64,000 nucleotides of DNA from an uncultured Anaerobiospirillum sp. GTDB lineage: Bacteria; Pseudomonadota; Gammaproteobacteria; Enterobacterales; Succinivibrionaceae. The translations under genes and the position numbers were made by a program. The stretch spans positions 1-64,000 of the forward strand of contig CALXNA010000010.1 of NCBI GenBank assembly GCA_944389615.1, read 5' to 3'. Under the pieces are notes generated by a model. It was not told the origin of the DNA and ran no database searches. It saw only the letters and a list, made by a program, of their open reading frames with translations. Positions 24,528-34,301 of this stretch are shown piece by piece (the first letter of the stretch is position 1; each line of letters starts with the position of its first letter).

Positions 24528-26582
24528 GTGGCTTACGATAATGCTGAGCCTGATTCGGGATCGCAGGCGCGGCCCGTGCTGCCGCATGCTGCCGATCCTC
24601 CGCGCGTGAGGGGAGCGCCTGAGCGGGCTCCGGATGATACGCCGCAGAGCTTAGGTTCGCTCTGCTGTGACCTTGAAGACCCCTGTTCTTTAGCCTATCA
24701 CCAAGGCCAAAGCCGTATGCAGCAGCGTTCCTTGGTACTCAAGACCTTAAGCCTCAGAGCCCAGTTTGAGCTCTTTGCCGCCTTAAGTGCGGGCCTGAGT
24801 CATTGGCGCTGTGCCCAGTTGGTCAAATGCAGTCCCCGCTCGGTGGCCATCTACGCCGATTACTGTAACGAGACCATTGCCGGAGGCTTGTTAGCCTTAG
24901 GGGTAAGCCCCGAAGTCAGTGCGGGCGCCCAGAGCGCGCGTGACTTCTTTGACCTCATCATTCCCCACATCTTAGAGCAAGGCCCGCGCTGTAGCGCCTT
25001 GGGCGTTAGCTACATCATGGCCGCGGCCTTGTTGCGTGAACCGCTCGCGCTGCCGCTGCCCGCGCCGCCGCCCCGCGGGCTGGCGCCGGGCGCTCCGCCT
25101 GACGGCGCAGCCCCGCCTGATGGCGCAGCGCCACCTGAATTGGCGCGCGCGGTCGCGCCACCCCCATGGGGCCCCGATCCGCCGGAGCCTGAGAGCAAAA
25201 ACCCCAACCGAGCGCAAGAATGTTCCAGCAATCAAGACTCAGTTGGGGCTGCTGATGACACAAAGTTAGCGCTTTGTGACAGCGCTCCTATTATGCCCCA
25301 AATGGCGCCGATTGGAGTAGAAGGCAATACAAAAAGACGGGCTACGCGGGATCATGCGGAAGTATTTTCGCCTAATCGTATACACGTGAGACCGCCCTTA
25401 GCTCAAACCGGTATACGGTTGGCCGCAGCGCGGCCGCCGCGCGCCAGTTGCGCGGTGGGCCGGGGCCTTGTGGACACCTCAGCTGCGTCCAAGGCCGGTG
25501 CTAACTTCGTTTCAGCTTGGGATACCACCTTAAATTTCGGTATACGCCAAGCCGAAAAGGGGCCAAATCCCGCCCTTGGCGGCCGCAAAAGGGCCGCCCA
25601 TGCGGTGGCGCGGCTTGGAATACCCGCGGAGTTTGGCGCGGTATCCCCATTGTTTTTGCCGGAGCGCACGCTTATTTGGGCCCTAAAAGCGTCCCAAAAC
25701 CCCGTCCCATCGGCAATGAGTGGGCTGTGTGTACTGAGATCACTCCTGCCGTGTACCGAATTGGCCTCTCAATGCACCCTCCTCCCGGCACTAAGCCTTG
25801 CCGGGCACGCTGGGAGCGCCTCTCCGCCGGGCGGCGCGCCGCCTGCGGAGCAGATCACCGCCGCAGCCTTGCCCGAGCTGCGCCCTGACTGCGCCACTGC
25901 GTCCAAGGCGTGGTGCCCGGATGAGGACTGGGACGCAGAGACGCAGCTCAATGACCTGCAGCACTTGGTTTGGGCCTATTGGCAGCGCCATCACGGCCAG
26001 ATTGAGCGCGCCTTGCGCGCGCTGCTGCAGTGTGGGGTGCAAGGGCTCTTGGTGGTGCCGCCGACCTTCCGCCGTCAGGCATCGCTGGCGGCCTACCATG
26101 CCCATGAGGCGCGCTGCCTCACGGCGCCGCCGGTGGCCCCAGCCGGGGCGTGGGCGCCGCTGTGCAGCAGCGCTCAGGCCTTTGCCCATTTGAGTCCAGC
26201 GCTGCAATATGGCGTGGTCTGGGAGCTCTTGCTCTCGCAATGGTACGAGGGCGTGGGCCGCTACTTTAGCCCGCAGCTGACCACGCGCATGACGCAAACG
26301 CGCAGCCTCAAGCGCCTGACCGCACGTACCGTGGTCACGCTCTCAGCGCAGCTGCAGCCGCCGCTTGCGCCGGAGCTTGAGCCGGAGCCCGAGACACCCG
26401 CGGCGACCTCGCCCTACCGCGGCTTCTTGGCGCATTACCACAAGCGACCGCTCTTGGGCGCGGTGCGCTGGGAACAGCCGTCCGCGAAGCTGGATAGCGC
26501 GCTCAAGCAGTTCATGCGCGATCCATCGTGCCGCCGCTACCGCGCGGCGCGCAGCGGCAAGGAGCTTGAGCCGTCGTCGTAG
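24528..26582 (+). CDS. Large protein of unknown function, low-complexity centre
   Basis: 684 residues; GTG start at 24528 chosen because AAGGAGGG lies just upstream. Not recognised. Two ordered parts can be seen: residues about 60-170 (helix-rich, with RAQFELFAALSAGLSHWRC and a Cys-Ser-Pro-Arg-Ser-Val turn that could be a helix-turn-helix) and about 465-640 (ALRALLQCGVQGLLVVPPTF, WELLLSQWYEGVGRYF). Between them lies about 290 residues of Pro/Ala-rich and then irregular sequence that reads like translated non-coding DNA, including a short PPDGAA repeat. No signal peptide. Style and composition recall the large zinc-ribbon protein at 7.2-10.8 kb; the N-terminal part faintly recalls FlhC-type regulators. 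It stands alone and converges on rsmC, whose end is 8 bases away. Confidence 0.6.
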   Translation: MAYDNAEPDSGSQARPVLPHAADPPRVRGAPERAPDDTPQSLGSLCCDLEDPCSLAYHQGQSRMQQRSLVLKTLSLRAQFELFAALSAGLSHWRCAQLVKCSPRSVAIYADYCNETIAGGLLALGVSPEVSAGAQSARDFFDLIIPHILEQGPRCSALGVSYIMAAALLREPLALPLPAPPPRGLAPGAPPDGAAPPDGAAPPELARAVAPPPWGPDPPEPESKNPNRAQECSSNQDSVGAADDTKLALCDSAPIMPQMAPIGVEGNTKRRATRDHAEVFSPNRIHVRPPLAQTGIRLAAARPPRASCAVGRGLVDTSAASKAGANFVSAWDTTLNFGIRQAEKGPNPALGGRKRAAHAVARLGIPAEFGAVSPLFLPERTLIWALKASQNPVPSAMSGLCVLRSLLPCTELASQCTLLPALSLAGHAGSASPPGGAPPAEQITAAALPELRPDCATASKAWCPDEDWDAETQLNDLQHLVWAYWQRHHGQIERALRALLQCGVQGLLVVPPTFRRQASLAAYHAHEARCLTAPPVAPAGAWAPLCSSAQAFAHLSPALQYGVVWELLLSQWYEGVGRYFSPQLTTRMTQTRSLKRLTARTVVTLSAQLQPPLAPELEPEPETPAATSPYRGFLAHYHKRPLLGAVRWEQPSAKLDSALKQFMRDPSCRRYRAARSGKELEPSS

Positions 26583-26589
26583 GGCTGAG

Positions 26590-27711
26590 CTATGGCTGCG
26601 CCTGATAGACGGTGAACTTCGGGGTGGCGATGAGCTCGGTGACGTGCGCAAAGGCTTCCCTGAGATTCGCGCCGTAGTTGAGGCAGGTGTTGCCCACGAG
26701 GTATAAGGCACCGTCGCTGCTTAAGTACTGTGGGGCGGCCGCAATCATGGCTTGGGTCTCCTGTAAGGAGCGTGCGATGCCCTGATGGAACGGCGGATTG
26801 GTCACGATGAGCTTGAACTTAGGTTCAAGCTGCGCCGCGGCGAGCAGCTCGGCGCTGGGCAGCATATCGCAGGCAAGCGTGGTGACGTTGAGATTATGGG
26901 CCTGCGCGTTGTGCGTCGTCGCATAGAGTGCGGTGGCGCTGATGTCGGTGCAGCACACGTGGGCGGCGCCTTTGGCCGCAAGGCTCAAGCCGAGCACGCC
27001 CGAGCCGCAGCCTAGGTCGAGCACTTGGCCCCTCAGCTGCTCTGGAGGCAGGTCGGCTAGGGCCTGCAAGAGCAGGGCGGTGCCGCCGTCAAGTTCGCCT
27101 TGGCTAAAAAGTCCCGGCTCTTGGGCTAAGGTCAAGCCGTTTACGGTGACGGGCTGCGGCTGCTTGCAGTCGCGCAGGCCCACGCCGTGGTCGTAGTGAT
27201 TGAAGCTGCCATCAAACACGGTGCACTTGCGCGCGCTGTCGTGCTTGTAGACAGTGGCGACGTCTTTGACCAAGCGGTCGGCGCTCTTGCCGCCGCTGTC
27301 GTTGCTGCCGATCAAGGTTACTTTCGCCGGATGTTGGTCGGCGTGAAATTGGCCTTGCAGGGCAAAGAGCATGTGCTGATTTAAGCTCTTGGTCTTGGTG
27401 ACAAAGACCAGCACGCGCTCGATGGGGCCAATCTCGGCGCTCAGGCGCGGGTCGCTTGCCGCGGCGAAGATGACCTTGAGGTGCTTGTAGCTTGCGACCT
27501 CAAAGCAGCTGTGCCCTAAGCGCTGGCCCATGACTGCGGCTAAGGCCGTAGCCGTGACATAGTTGTCAGTGACAACCACAGCGCTGGTGGTGCCCACCAA
27601 GAGCTTCATGAGCTGAGGCGAGTTGATCTCGCCTATACCTAGCACACGCTGCTGCAAGATGAGCTCGTGGTTGCGTTCTAACACCTCAATTAGCGGATCG
27701 TTTCCTCGCAT
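26590..27711 (-). CDS. rsmC: 16S rRNA (guanine1207-N2)-methyltransferase
   Basis: 373 residues; ATG at 27711. The C-terminal SAM domain carries VLDLGCGSGVLGLSLA near residue 229 and the N-methylase motif VTNPPFHQG near 303, as in RsmC. The degenerate N-terminal half also matches RsmC: DSARKCTVFDG and VNGLTLAQEPGLFSQGELDGG correspond to landmarks in the E. coli enzyme. It methylates G1207 of 16S rRNA in the 30S subunit. RlmG is a close relative and cannot be fully excluded. 14 bases downstream of the rsmA stop, so both rRNA methyltransferases are probably in the surA-pdxA-rsmA transcript. Confidence 0.87.
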   Translation of the reverse strand: MRGNDPLIEVLERNHELILQQRVLGIGEINSPQLMKLLVGTTSAVVVTDNYVTATALAAVMGQRLGHSCFEVASYKHLKVIFAAASDPRLSAEIGPIERVLVFVTKTKSLNQHMLFALQGQFHADQHPAKVTLIGSNDSGGKSADRLVKDVATVYKHDSARKCTVFDGSFNHYDHGVGLRDCKQPQPVTVNGLTLAQEPGLFSQGELDGGTALLLQALADLPPEQLRGQVLDLGCGSGVLGLSLAAKGAAHVCCTDISATALYATTHNAQAHNLNVTTLACDMLPSAELLAAAQLEPKFKLIVTNPPFHQGIARSLQETQAMIAAAPQYLSSDGALYLVGNTCLNYGANLREAFAHVTELIATPKFTVYQAQP

Positions 27712-27725
27712 CGTTGGGCCCTCTG

Positions 27726-28691
27726 CTACAGATCAGCATTGATGTCGCTGAAGTCGAAGTCATCAAACTTATGATGCTCCTTGCGCTTGTCCGGCTTCTT
27801 GGTGCGCACTGGCGCCTCAGCTTGCGACTTGAGCACGCGCTTGACGCGCTTCTCTTCAACCAGCTTCTCTTCTTCGTCCTTGAGCTCATCTAAGCTGCGC
27901 TTGCGCTGTAACGCCTGCGCGAGCGCGACATAAGTCTCCAATGGCAGCATCTCGGCGCGGCTGTCGAGGTCGATGTTAAGGGCGGTGAGCTCCTCAGGGT
28001 CAAAGAGCGGCGCCAAGGCATTGCGCACGGCCTTACGGCGCGCTGAGAAGGCGGTCGTGGTGATCTTATTGAGGTACGGGGCGAGAGCGCGCTCTTCGGC
28101 CGTCAGGTTCTTAGGCTTTAAGCGTACCACCGCGGACATGACCTTAGGTGGCGGCACAAAGGCGCTCGGCGGTACCGTCAAGACCGGGATTACTTGGGCG
28201 TGGTACTGGGCCATAACGGTCAGGCGCCCGTAGTCCTTAGAGCCCGGGCCTGCGGCAAGGCGCTCGACCACTTCCTTTTGCAGCATGAAGTGCAGGTCTT
28301 TGATGCCCTCAAACTGCAGGAGGTGGAATAAGAGGGGACTGGTGATGTTATAAGGCAGGTTGCCAAAGACGCGCAGCTTGCCTTCGCTGGCGCCCGGCAG
28401 GGTACCGAAGTCGACCTTGAGCGCGTCGGCTTCGATCAGGGTCAGCCCCTTTAAGAACGGGTCGTGGCGCAGCCATTCGGCCAAGTCGCGGTCGAGCTCG
28501 ACCGCGGTCAAGGCATGGGCGCGCTCGAGCACCGGACGCGTTAAGGCCGCATGGCCCGGGCCGATTTCGACGAGGTAGTCACCCTCTTGGGGGTTGATCG
28601 CATCAACAATGGCGTTGATGATGTGGTCATTGACTAAGAAGTTTTGACCGAAGCGCTTGCGCGCCTTCATGAATGGTGGTGGGATGGCCAT
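27726..28691 (-). CDS. rsmA: 16S rRNA dimethyladenosine transferase
   Basis: 321 residues; ATG at 28691. Typical KsgA/RsmA order: [13 protein letters not shown] motif [11 protein letters not shown] (residues 41-51), catalytic NLPYNI (111-116), and [11 protein letters not shown]. It dimethylates A1518 and A1519 of 16S rRNA. Residues beyond about 270 form an additional strongly charged tail ([18 protein letters not shown], then [13 protein letters not shown]) not found in the usual enzyme of about 270 residues. Ten bases follow the pdxA stop, in the classical lptD-surA-pdxA-rsmA order; apaG/apaH, usual next genes, are replaced here by rsmC. Confidence 0.95.
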   Translation of the reverse strand: MAIPPPFMKARKRFGQNFLVNDHIINAIVDAINPQEGDYLVEIGPGHAALTRPVLERAHALTAVELDRDLAEWLRHDPFLKGLTLIEADALKVDFGTLPGASEGKLRVFGNLPYNITSPLLFHLLQFEGIKDLHFMLQKEVVERLAAGPGSKDYGRLTVMAQYHAQVIPVLTVPPSAFVPPPKVMSAVVRLKPKNLTAEERALAPYLNKITTTAFSARRKAVRNALAPLFDPEELTALNIDLDSRAEMLPLETYVALAQALQRKRSLDELKDEEEKLVEEKRVKRVLKSQAEAPVRTKKPDKRKEHHKFDDFDFSDINADL

Positions 28692-28701
28692 GGATTCTCT
28701 G

Positions 28702-29736
28702 TTAGTTAAGACGCAAAGCCTGATAGAGCGCGAGGCTGACGGCGTTAAGCAGCGAGCGCGGGTCGGCGCGGCCGGTTCCGGCCAGATCTAAGGCGGTGCC
28801 ATGATCGACCGAAGTGCGGATGAAAGGCAGACCTAAGGTGGTGTTATAGCCGGTCTCAAAGCCTGCGTACTTGAGCACGGGCAGGCCTTGGTCATGGTAC
28901 ATAGCCAAGATCGCGGCCGCCTCGTTTAAGTACTTAGGCTGGAAGATGGTGTCCGCAGGCAGCGGGCCTATTAGGGCGATGCCCGCAGCACGCAGCTCCT
29001 TGAGGGTGGGGATGATCACCTCTAACTCCTCGCGCCCTAAGGCGCCGTCTTCACCGGCGTGCGGATTGAGACCGCAGACGTAGATCTTCGGCTGCGCAAA
29101 GCCCATGCGGCGCGACAAGTCCTGATGCAGTACCCGGATGATAGCGCTGAGCTTCTCGGCGGTAATTGCCGCGGGCACCGCACTGAGCGGCAAGTGGGTG
29201 GTGACTAAGGCCACGTTCATGCGCTCACAGCCTAAGACCATCACCACCTCCGGAGCCTGTGCGTACTCTTGTAAGTACTCAGTATGGCCCGTGAAGTGGG
29301 GCAGGCCCCCGGCGATCATGATGCTCTTGGAGATGGGAGCCGTGACCATACCGGCAAAGGTGCCGTCGCTGCAGCCGCGCAGGGCCGTGTCTAAGATGTC
29401 CTTGACATAGGCGGCGTTAGCCGGGTTCATGGTACCGGCAATCGCGGGCGCGCGCAGCTTGATGTCGAGCACGCTCAGCGGGGCATAATGCTCAGAGTCA
29501 AAGTCCGGCAGCGGGTCAGTAAAGCCATAGAGGGCCATGCGCGTGGCCAGCAGGGACTTATCGCCGATTAAGACCAGCTCAAGCGCAGGCAGATCGGTGC
29601 TGGTGAGCGGCGCGACGCGCGCTTTCAGCTGCGCCAAAGCGGCTGGCGCGGTGATGCCGCCTAAGGCACCGCACAGTTCCGGGCCGACTCCGGCCGGTTC
29701 GCCGGTGGTGACGGCAAGGCGTAGTGGTTGAGTCAT
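28702..29736 (-). CDS. pdxA: 4-hydroxythreonine-4-phosphate dehydrogenase (pyridoxal phosphate synthesis)
   Basis: 344 residues; ATG at 29736. Family marks: [10 protein letters not shown] at the N-terminus, TAPISKSIM, metal ligands in [18 protein letters not shown] and [13 protein letters not shown]. It oxidises 4-phosphohydroxy-L-threonine with NAD in the DXP-dependent vitamin B6 pathway. Length agrees with the usual 330-340. A long hairpin (29754-29791) sits just before its start, between surA and pdxA, and may set the ratio of the two. Confidence 0.95.
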   Translation of the reverse strand: MTQPLRLAVTTGEPAGVGPELCGALGGITAPAALAQLKARVAPLTSTDLPALELVLIGDKSLLATRMALYGFTDPLPDFDSEHYAPLSVLDIKLRAPAIAGTMNPANAAYVKDILDTALRGCSDGTFAGMVTAPISKSIMIAGGLPHFTGHTEYLQEYAQAPEVVMVLGCERMNVALVTTHLPLSAVPAAITAEKLSAIIRVLHQDLSRRMGFAQPKIYVCGLNPHAGEDGALGREELEVIIPTLKELRAAGIALIGPLPADTIFQPKYLNEAAAILAMYHDQGLPVLKYAGFETGYNTTLGLPFIRTSVDHGTALDLAGTGRADPRSLLNAVSLALYQALRLN

Positions 29737-29753
29737 AGCTTTTAGATAAGCGA

Positions 29754-29791
29754 AAGCTTAGGGGCAGGCCATAGGCTTGCTCCCTAAGCTT
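29754..29791 (-). terminator. Long hairpin between surA and pdxA (attenuator or processing site)
   Basis: AAGCTTAGGG / CCCTAAGCTT (29754-29763 and 29782-29791) pair perfectly, and the inner GCAGGCC/GGCTTGC continue the stem with one G-U pair and one bulge around an ATA loop. On the minus strand it is followed by TTTCGCTT, a weak U-tract. Probably partial termination or an RNase barrier. Confidence 0.5.
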
Positions 29792-29817
29792 GAGAGAAAA
29801 GGGGGAAGAGGGGCGCG

Positions 29818-31209
29818 TTAGCGCTCGACCTCAAGGGCATTGTCCGAGTTGATGGTGCGCTCAACCCCGGCCTCTAACAGCTGCGGGTCGGTGACGCGCA
29901 CATAGGCGGCTGCGCGGATCTCACGCTCCCAAGCGGCGCCTTCCTCGGCAAAGAGGCGGTTGTAGATGAGCTCGCGCGCACGCTGCATATAGGCCTCATC
30001 GGAGTCCTTATCGACCTTCTTGTCCTCAAGGTAGATGAGATGCCAGCCGAAGTTGGACTTGATCGGCTGGGAGATCTCGCCTACTTGCAGGTTGACCAAG
30101 GCGCGGGCAAAGCCCGGGACATAGCGGTCAGCCGGGGCATAGCCGAGCTCACCGCCGAGGCTGGCCGAGCCCGTATCCTCAGAATACTTCTTGGCGGCAT
30201 CGGCAAAGGAGATCTCGCCGTTGACAATGGCATTGCGTAAGGCTGCAAGCTCGCTTTGGGCGGCATCGTCGGAGAAGATAATCGAGGTCTGCAGCAGAAT
30301 GTGCGAGGCCTTATAGGTGGTAATCGGTTCGACCGCCTGATGGGTGACATCGAAGAGCTTGATCAAGTGCAAGCCCATCGGCGAGCGGAATGGGCCGACG
30401 ACGTCGCCCACTTGGGCCTTGAGTAAGGCTGGTAAGAAAGGAACTGGAACTTGGCTTTCGGTGACATAGCCCAAATCACCGCCTTGGGCGGCAGTTGAGC
30501 CTTGGGCGTACTGGGCCGAGAGGGCCATGAAGTCGGCGCCATTCTTGGCCTCGCGCTTGATGCGGTTAGCAAGCGCGGTGACGGCCTCGACCCGGGCAAA
30601 GGAAGCGCGGGGGTCAAGCGGCAGGATGATCTGCGCTAAGTGGTAGCTCGGCTCGACGCTGCCGATGTCGCGCAGGGACTTGGCAAGGAGGCTGACTTCG
30701 GCGTCGGAGATGTTGACGCGGCGGCGTACTTGGTTGTTGCGCACCTCATTGATGATGAGGTCATCGGCAAAGCGCTGGCGCGCAATCGCCTCGTTAGGGG
30801 CGCGGTAGCTTGCCAAAATCTGCTCGATCGAGGTGTTCGAGGAGAGCGCGGTCTGAGCTAAGGCTTGGTTGACTTGGGTGTCGGTCAGAGACAGACCAAA
30901 TTGCTTGCCTTGCTGCAGGATGATCGAGCGCGTGATGAGCTGCTCGAGTGCGGCGCGGCGGGCGGTAATGGCATCAACCTGAGCCCCGCGCTCCTTGAAG
31001 TTGCGCTCAACTTCCGCCTGGGTCTGATTGAGCTCACTTTGCAGCACGATATCGGAGTTCACGATGGCAGCGGTGCTATCTAAGGTGATCTCGGCGGCGG
31101 GGGTCGCAGCGGCCAGAGCGGCGACGCTGACTACCGGCGCGCTCAGGGCCGTCAGGCCTAAAGCCGACAGCAACGCGGCGATGGAGCGATGGAGCTTAGT
31201 AAATACCAT
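29818..31209 (-). CDS. surA: Periplasmic chaperone and peptidyl-prolyl isomerase SurA
   Basis: 463 residues; ATG at 31209 with CAGGGA upstream. A signal peptide (HRSIAALLSALGLTALSAP and on, cleavage near Ala-Ala about residue 35-40) is followed by the SurA N-terminal chaperone domain (NSDIVLQSELNQ...) and two parvulin domains, about residues 190-295 and 303-405, each with the GGDLGY/GGELGY and GLHLI/GWHLI marks. It escorts outer-membrane proteins, among them LptD, whose gene lies directly upstream in the same operon. The length is slightly above E. coli SurA (428). Confidence 0.95.
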   Translation of the reverse strand: MVFTKLHRSIAALLSALGLTALSAPVVSVAALAAATPAAEITLDSTAAIVNSDIVLQSELNQTQAEVERNFKERGAQVDAITARRAALEQLITRSIILQQGKQFGLSLTDTQVNQALAQTALSSNTSIEQILASYRAPNEAIARQRFADDLIINEVRNNQVRRRVNISDAEVSLLAKSLRDIGSVEPSYHLAQIILPLDPRASFARVEAVTALANRIKREAKNGADFMALSAQYAQGSTAAQGGDLGYVTESQVPVPFLPALLKAQVGDVVGPFRSPMGLHLIKLFDVTHQAVEPITTYKASHILLQTSIIFSDDAAQSELAALRNAIVNGEISFADAAKKYSEDTGSASLGGELGYAPADRYVPGFARALVNLQVGEISQPIKSNFGWHLIYLEDKKVDKDSDEAYMQRARELIYNRLFAEEGAAWEREIRAAAYVRVTDPQLLEAGVERTINSDNALEVER

Positions 31210-31319
31210 TTTTCCCTGTTCCTAACTGATGAGGCGGCCCCAAAGCGGACGCTGCCTGCGGGCAAATTTTAGCACACCTTAGTTTGACTCAGACTTAGGC
31301 CATTGGTTCAGGCCGCGTC

Positions 31320-31352
31320 GCGCGTCGCTTGCGCGTCGCTTGCGCGTCGCTT
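31320..31352. repeat. Three tandem copies of an 11-base unit
   Basis: GCGCGTCGCTT three times in a row (31320-31330, 31331-31341, 31342-31352) plus a partial fourth, in the 188-base gap between lptD and surA. A length-variable site in the leader of surA is possible. Confidence 0.8.
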
Positions 31353-31397
31353 GCGCGGTCGCGGCAGAGCGCAGCCTATGCGGCCGTGGCCGCCTGC

Positions 31398-34193
31398 CTA
31401 TTGGTTGAGGTTGGTTGGGTCAAAGTGGTCGAGCAAGATGGTATCGGTGTAGTCCTTGTTGTTGCTGCCGGAGACGTTGACGGCGCCGACGCCCTTGAAC
31501 TCGAAGCTGATGCCGAAGCGGTGGTCTTGGCGGTACTCGAGGTCGCGCCAATCGCACGAGTTGTAGTTCTCATAGATGAAGGCCAGCGACCAGCAGCAGT
31601 CCTCAAACTTCAGCGCGACCTTGGTGTCGATGTTCTCTTCTTGCTCTAAGTCGCGATAGGAGGCGAGCGCCAAGCTGAAGTTACGGCCGAGCGGCACTTG
31701 GGTCACGACGCCGATCTGCTTTAAGTCGATGATGTTGTTAGAGAACGAGCGGTTACCGTCATCGGTGAAACGGTAGCTGACCTGCACCATAAAGCCGTTT
31801 TCGTTGCGATACTGGGCCATGGCATTCCACGAGGTGATCTCGTTGGTGTCATTGGTGTAGGTCATGCTCGCGTGGGTGGTTAAGCCTTCGATCGGGCTTG
31901 CGTTAAAGTACACCGAGAGCGGGCTGCGCGGGGATAAGTCGGTGTCATCGTTCGGGTTGAGCCGCACGCGGGTTGGGACGAAGGAGTAGGTCTGCGAGAC
32001 GCCGACGCGCATCAACTCGCGGTCATGGGCATCGAGCAGGCGCGAGGTTAAGCCCATGGTGATATTGTTGAGATCGGCGATACGATCGTAACCGGTGAAG
32101 TGACGATAGGAGAAGTTCGAGTAGAAGTCACTCATGCGGTCGGTGGTATCGAACAGCGCGATATCGTTTTGGTCGGTGTACGGGATGTACTGGTATTGGA
32201 TCTCCGGCTCTAAGGTCTGGGTGTGGCGCAGGTCTAAGACCTTACGCTCCAAGGTGGTCTTGCCGTGCAGCTCCACCAAGTAGAGCGCGCGCGTGGTCGA
32301 GGCGGCCAGCTCGCTAAAGCCCAAGCTGTCGTGGTAGTAGCTTGGCATCTTATCGAGCGAGTCTTGGCTGTAGTAGGTTAAAAAGCCCTTGACGTTGCTT
32401 TCGACCACGGTGCCGCGGCTATTGAACATCTGCCAGTTGATATCCGGCTCAAAGTGCAGACGAGTCGCCTCAAAGCGCTCCGTGGCCTTATCTTCGGTGC
32501 TACTGGAGAAGCGGGTGGCCTCGGCGTTAAAGCCGAAGGTAAACGGCCCGTAGTTGTCATAAAACGAGCCCTTGACCTGAGGCAAGAGCGAGAACGGGCG
32601 CGAGTAAACCGCGTAGTCCGGGAGCAGACGCTGGTAGCTGCGCACTTCGGCGGCTACGGTAAAGCGCGGATCGTCGTAGGTGGCTTGCAGCGATTGGCGC
32701 AGGTGGTCATCGGTGATATTGGTGCCGTCGGCGCCGATATCGGTGATGTAGTTATAGTCTTGGTTGCGCACGCGCTGGAAGTCGAGCTCGACCCACAGAT
32801 CGCGGTCGAAGAAGTAGCTCTCCTGCTGCCATCTAAAGAAGTAACGCTGCGCTGAGTCAAAGTCCTCAGATAAGTCCCAGTTGGAGTCATGGTGCAGGTA
32901 GTCAAAGGTGATGACACCGTAGTTGTCAGCCCATGGCAGGAAGCGGAACTCGTTGGATAAGAGCAGGCCGCGCTTGGTCATCAGGCGCGGGGTTAGCGTG
33001 TAGTCGTAGTTCGGCGCGATGTTGAAGTAGATCGGCTGGGCGTAATCAAAGCCGCTATCGGAGCTCACCGAGATCGACGGATAGAGCAGACCAGACTTGC
33101 GCTTGTTGGAGATCGGGAAGTTGAGGTACGGCAGATACAGCACCGGTACGTCCTTGACGTACAGGATGTTGTGATAGGACTCACCGAGGCTCTCGCCTTG
33201 GGTCAGCTCAACTGAGCCTGCGTGCACATACCATGAGTTATCTCCGACCGGGCAGGTGGTGAAGTCGAGATCTTCGATCACCGTGCTTTTTTGCTCGCTG
33301 TCGACCTGAATGTGGGTCGAGCGGCCGCGCGCACCGGAGCCATTGACTTGGAAGTTCGGCTCATAGAAGTCGCTGATATTGGTCTTAAGGTCGCTCTCAA
33401 GGTGCGCATTGGAGGTAATGGTCAGCTCCGGGCCTTGCAGCACCAAATTGCCTTCGGTGCGGGCATAGCCGCGCGCCACATCATAGTGGGCCTTGTCGGC
33501 GTGCAAGACCTTATCGCCTTGGGTCACGGTGACATCACCTTGGTAGGTGACGCTGTGATTGATATCGCCGGTGACCGACTCAGCCTGCACTATGATCGGG
33601 GTGGTGTTCGGGTCGTAGTCCTGCGGCACGCGATACGGTGGGATGCCGTAGTAGCAGGACAGATCGCGCTCGGCGATCGGCATGAACGGCGATGGGCGCC
33701 ACGGGTTTTGGCGCAGCGTGGTCAAAAGGCGCAGTGGAAACGACGAGCTCGCCGCGAGATTGCGATTGCGCAAGTAGCGCTGGGTGGTCTCATTGCCCAC
33801 CATGGTGGTGTAGGTGCGGTTTGCGAACGCCGTCACCGCCGCCAGCTTGTGCTCGCCTTCGGTGATCTCCGGGCGGCGTACGCCTGAGGCCACCGCGGCA
33901 TTGAGCAGGGCCTCGCGTCCGGTGCTGACCGCCGGGGCGGCGGTAAAGCTCATCGAGGTGCGCTGCGGCAGAGCTTCGGTGCTGCCGAGCGCCGCGGATG
34001 TGCCCGTGCTGCCGAGCGCCGCGGATGTGCCCGCGCTGCCGAGCGCCGCGGATGTGCCCGCGCTGCCGAGCGCCGGGCTCATGGAGTGATCTTGTTGCTC
34101 GGCGGCCAAGCTCGAGCTGGGACCATAGAGCGCCCAAGTTAGAGCGAGCGCCAGCGCACTGAGCTTAAATTTTGGGGACGCAGTATGTTTCAC
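31398..34193 (-). CDS. lptD: LPS-assembly outer membrane protein LptD
   Basis: 931 residues; GTG start at 34193 with AAGGAT upstream. Signal peptide (KLSALALALTWALYGPSSSLAA), then a spacer with a nine-residue tandem repeat (SAALGSAGT type, residues about 40-72), the OstA/LptA-like beta-jellyroll (GDVTVTQGDKVLHADKAHYD) near residues 210-330, and a large beta-barrel. Cysteines fit the disulphide pattern: SCYYG before the jellyroll, TTCPVG, and a CC pair in EDCCWSL near the end, plus one more in NSCDWR. It inserts lipopolysaccharide in the outer leaflet together with LptE. The length exceeds E. coli LptD (784) mainly by the N-terminal spacer and loops. Its presence shows that the cell makes LPS. 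Confidence 0.95.
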   Translation of the reverse strand: MKHTASPKFKLSALALALTWALYGPSSSLAAEQQDHSMSPALGSAGTSAALGSAGTSAALGSTGTSAALGSTEALPQRTSMSFTAAPAVSTGREALLNAAVASGVRRPEITEGEHKLAAVTAFANRTYTTMVGNETTQRYLRNRNLAASSSFPLRLLTTLRQNPWRPSPFMPIAERDLSCYYGIPPYRVPQDYDPNTTPIIVQAESVTGDINHSVTYQGDVTVTQGDKVLHADKAHYDVARGYARTEGNLVLQGPELTITSNAHLESDLKTNISDFYEPNFQVNGSGARGRSTHIQVDSEQKSTVIEDLDFTTCPVGDNSWYVHAGSVELTQGESLGESYHNILYVKDVPVLYLPYLNFPISNKRKSGLLYPSISVSSDSGFDYAQPIYFNIAPNYDYTLTPRLMTKRGLLLSNEFRFLPWADNYGVITFDYLHHDSNWDLSEDFDSAQRYFFRWQQESYFFDRDLWVELDFQRVRNQDYNYITDIGADGTNITDDHLRQSLQATYDDPRFTVAAEVRSYQRLLPDYAVYSRPFSLLPQVKGSFYDNYGPFTFGFNAEATRFSSSTEDKATERFEATRLHFEPDINWQMFNSRGTVVESNVKGFLTYYSQDSLDKMPSYYHDSLGFSELAASTTRALYLVELHGKTTLERKVLDLRHTQTLEPEIQYQYIPYTDQNDIALFDTTDRMSDFYSNFSYRHFTGYDRIADLNNITMGLTSRLLDAHDRELMRVGVSQTYSFVPTRVRLNPNDDTDLSPRSPLSVYFNASPIEGLTTHASMTYTNDTNEITSWNAMAQYRNENGFMVQVSYRFTDDGNRSFSNNIIDLKQIGVVTQVPLGRNFSLALASYRDLEQEENIDTKVALKFEDCCWSLAFIYENYNSCDWRDLEYRQDHRFGISFEFKGVGAVNVSGSNNKDYTDTILLDHFDPTNLNQ
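33981..34075. repeat. 27-base tandem repeat within lptD (three full copies and a partial)
   Basis: Unit GCTGCCGAGCGCCGCGGATG plus seven bases, at 33981-34007, 34008-34034 and 34035-34061, with 14 bases of a fourth. Copies are nearly identical, and 27 is a multiple of three, so gain or loss keeps the lptD frame and changes the spacer in steps of nine residues. Confidence 0.9.
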
Positions 34194-34301
34194 GGCACGA
34201 TCCTTGGTTTACCAGCACAATTTGACCAACAAAAAACCAAGAGCAAGTTTATCACAGCCGCGAAAGTACTGGCCCAAAGCCAGAGCAAGACTGGCCCCGC
34301 G

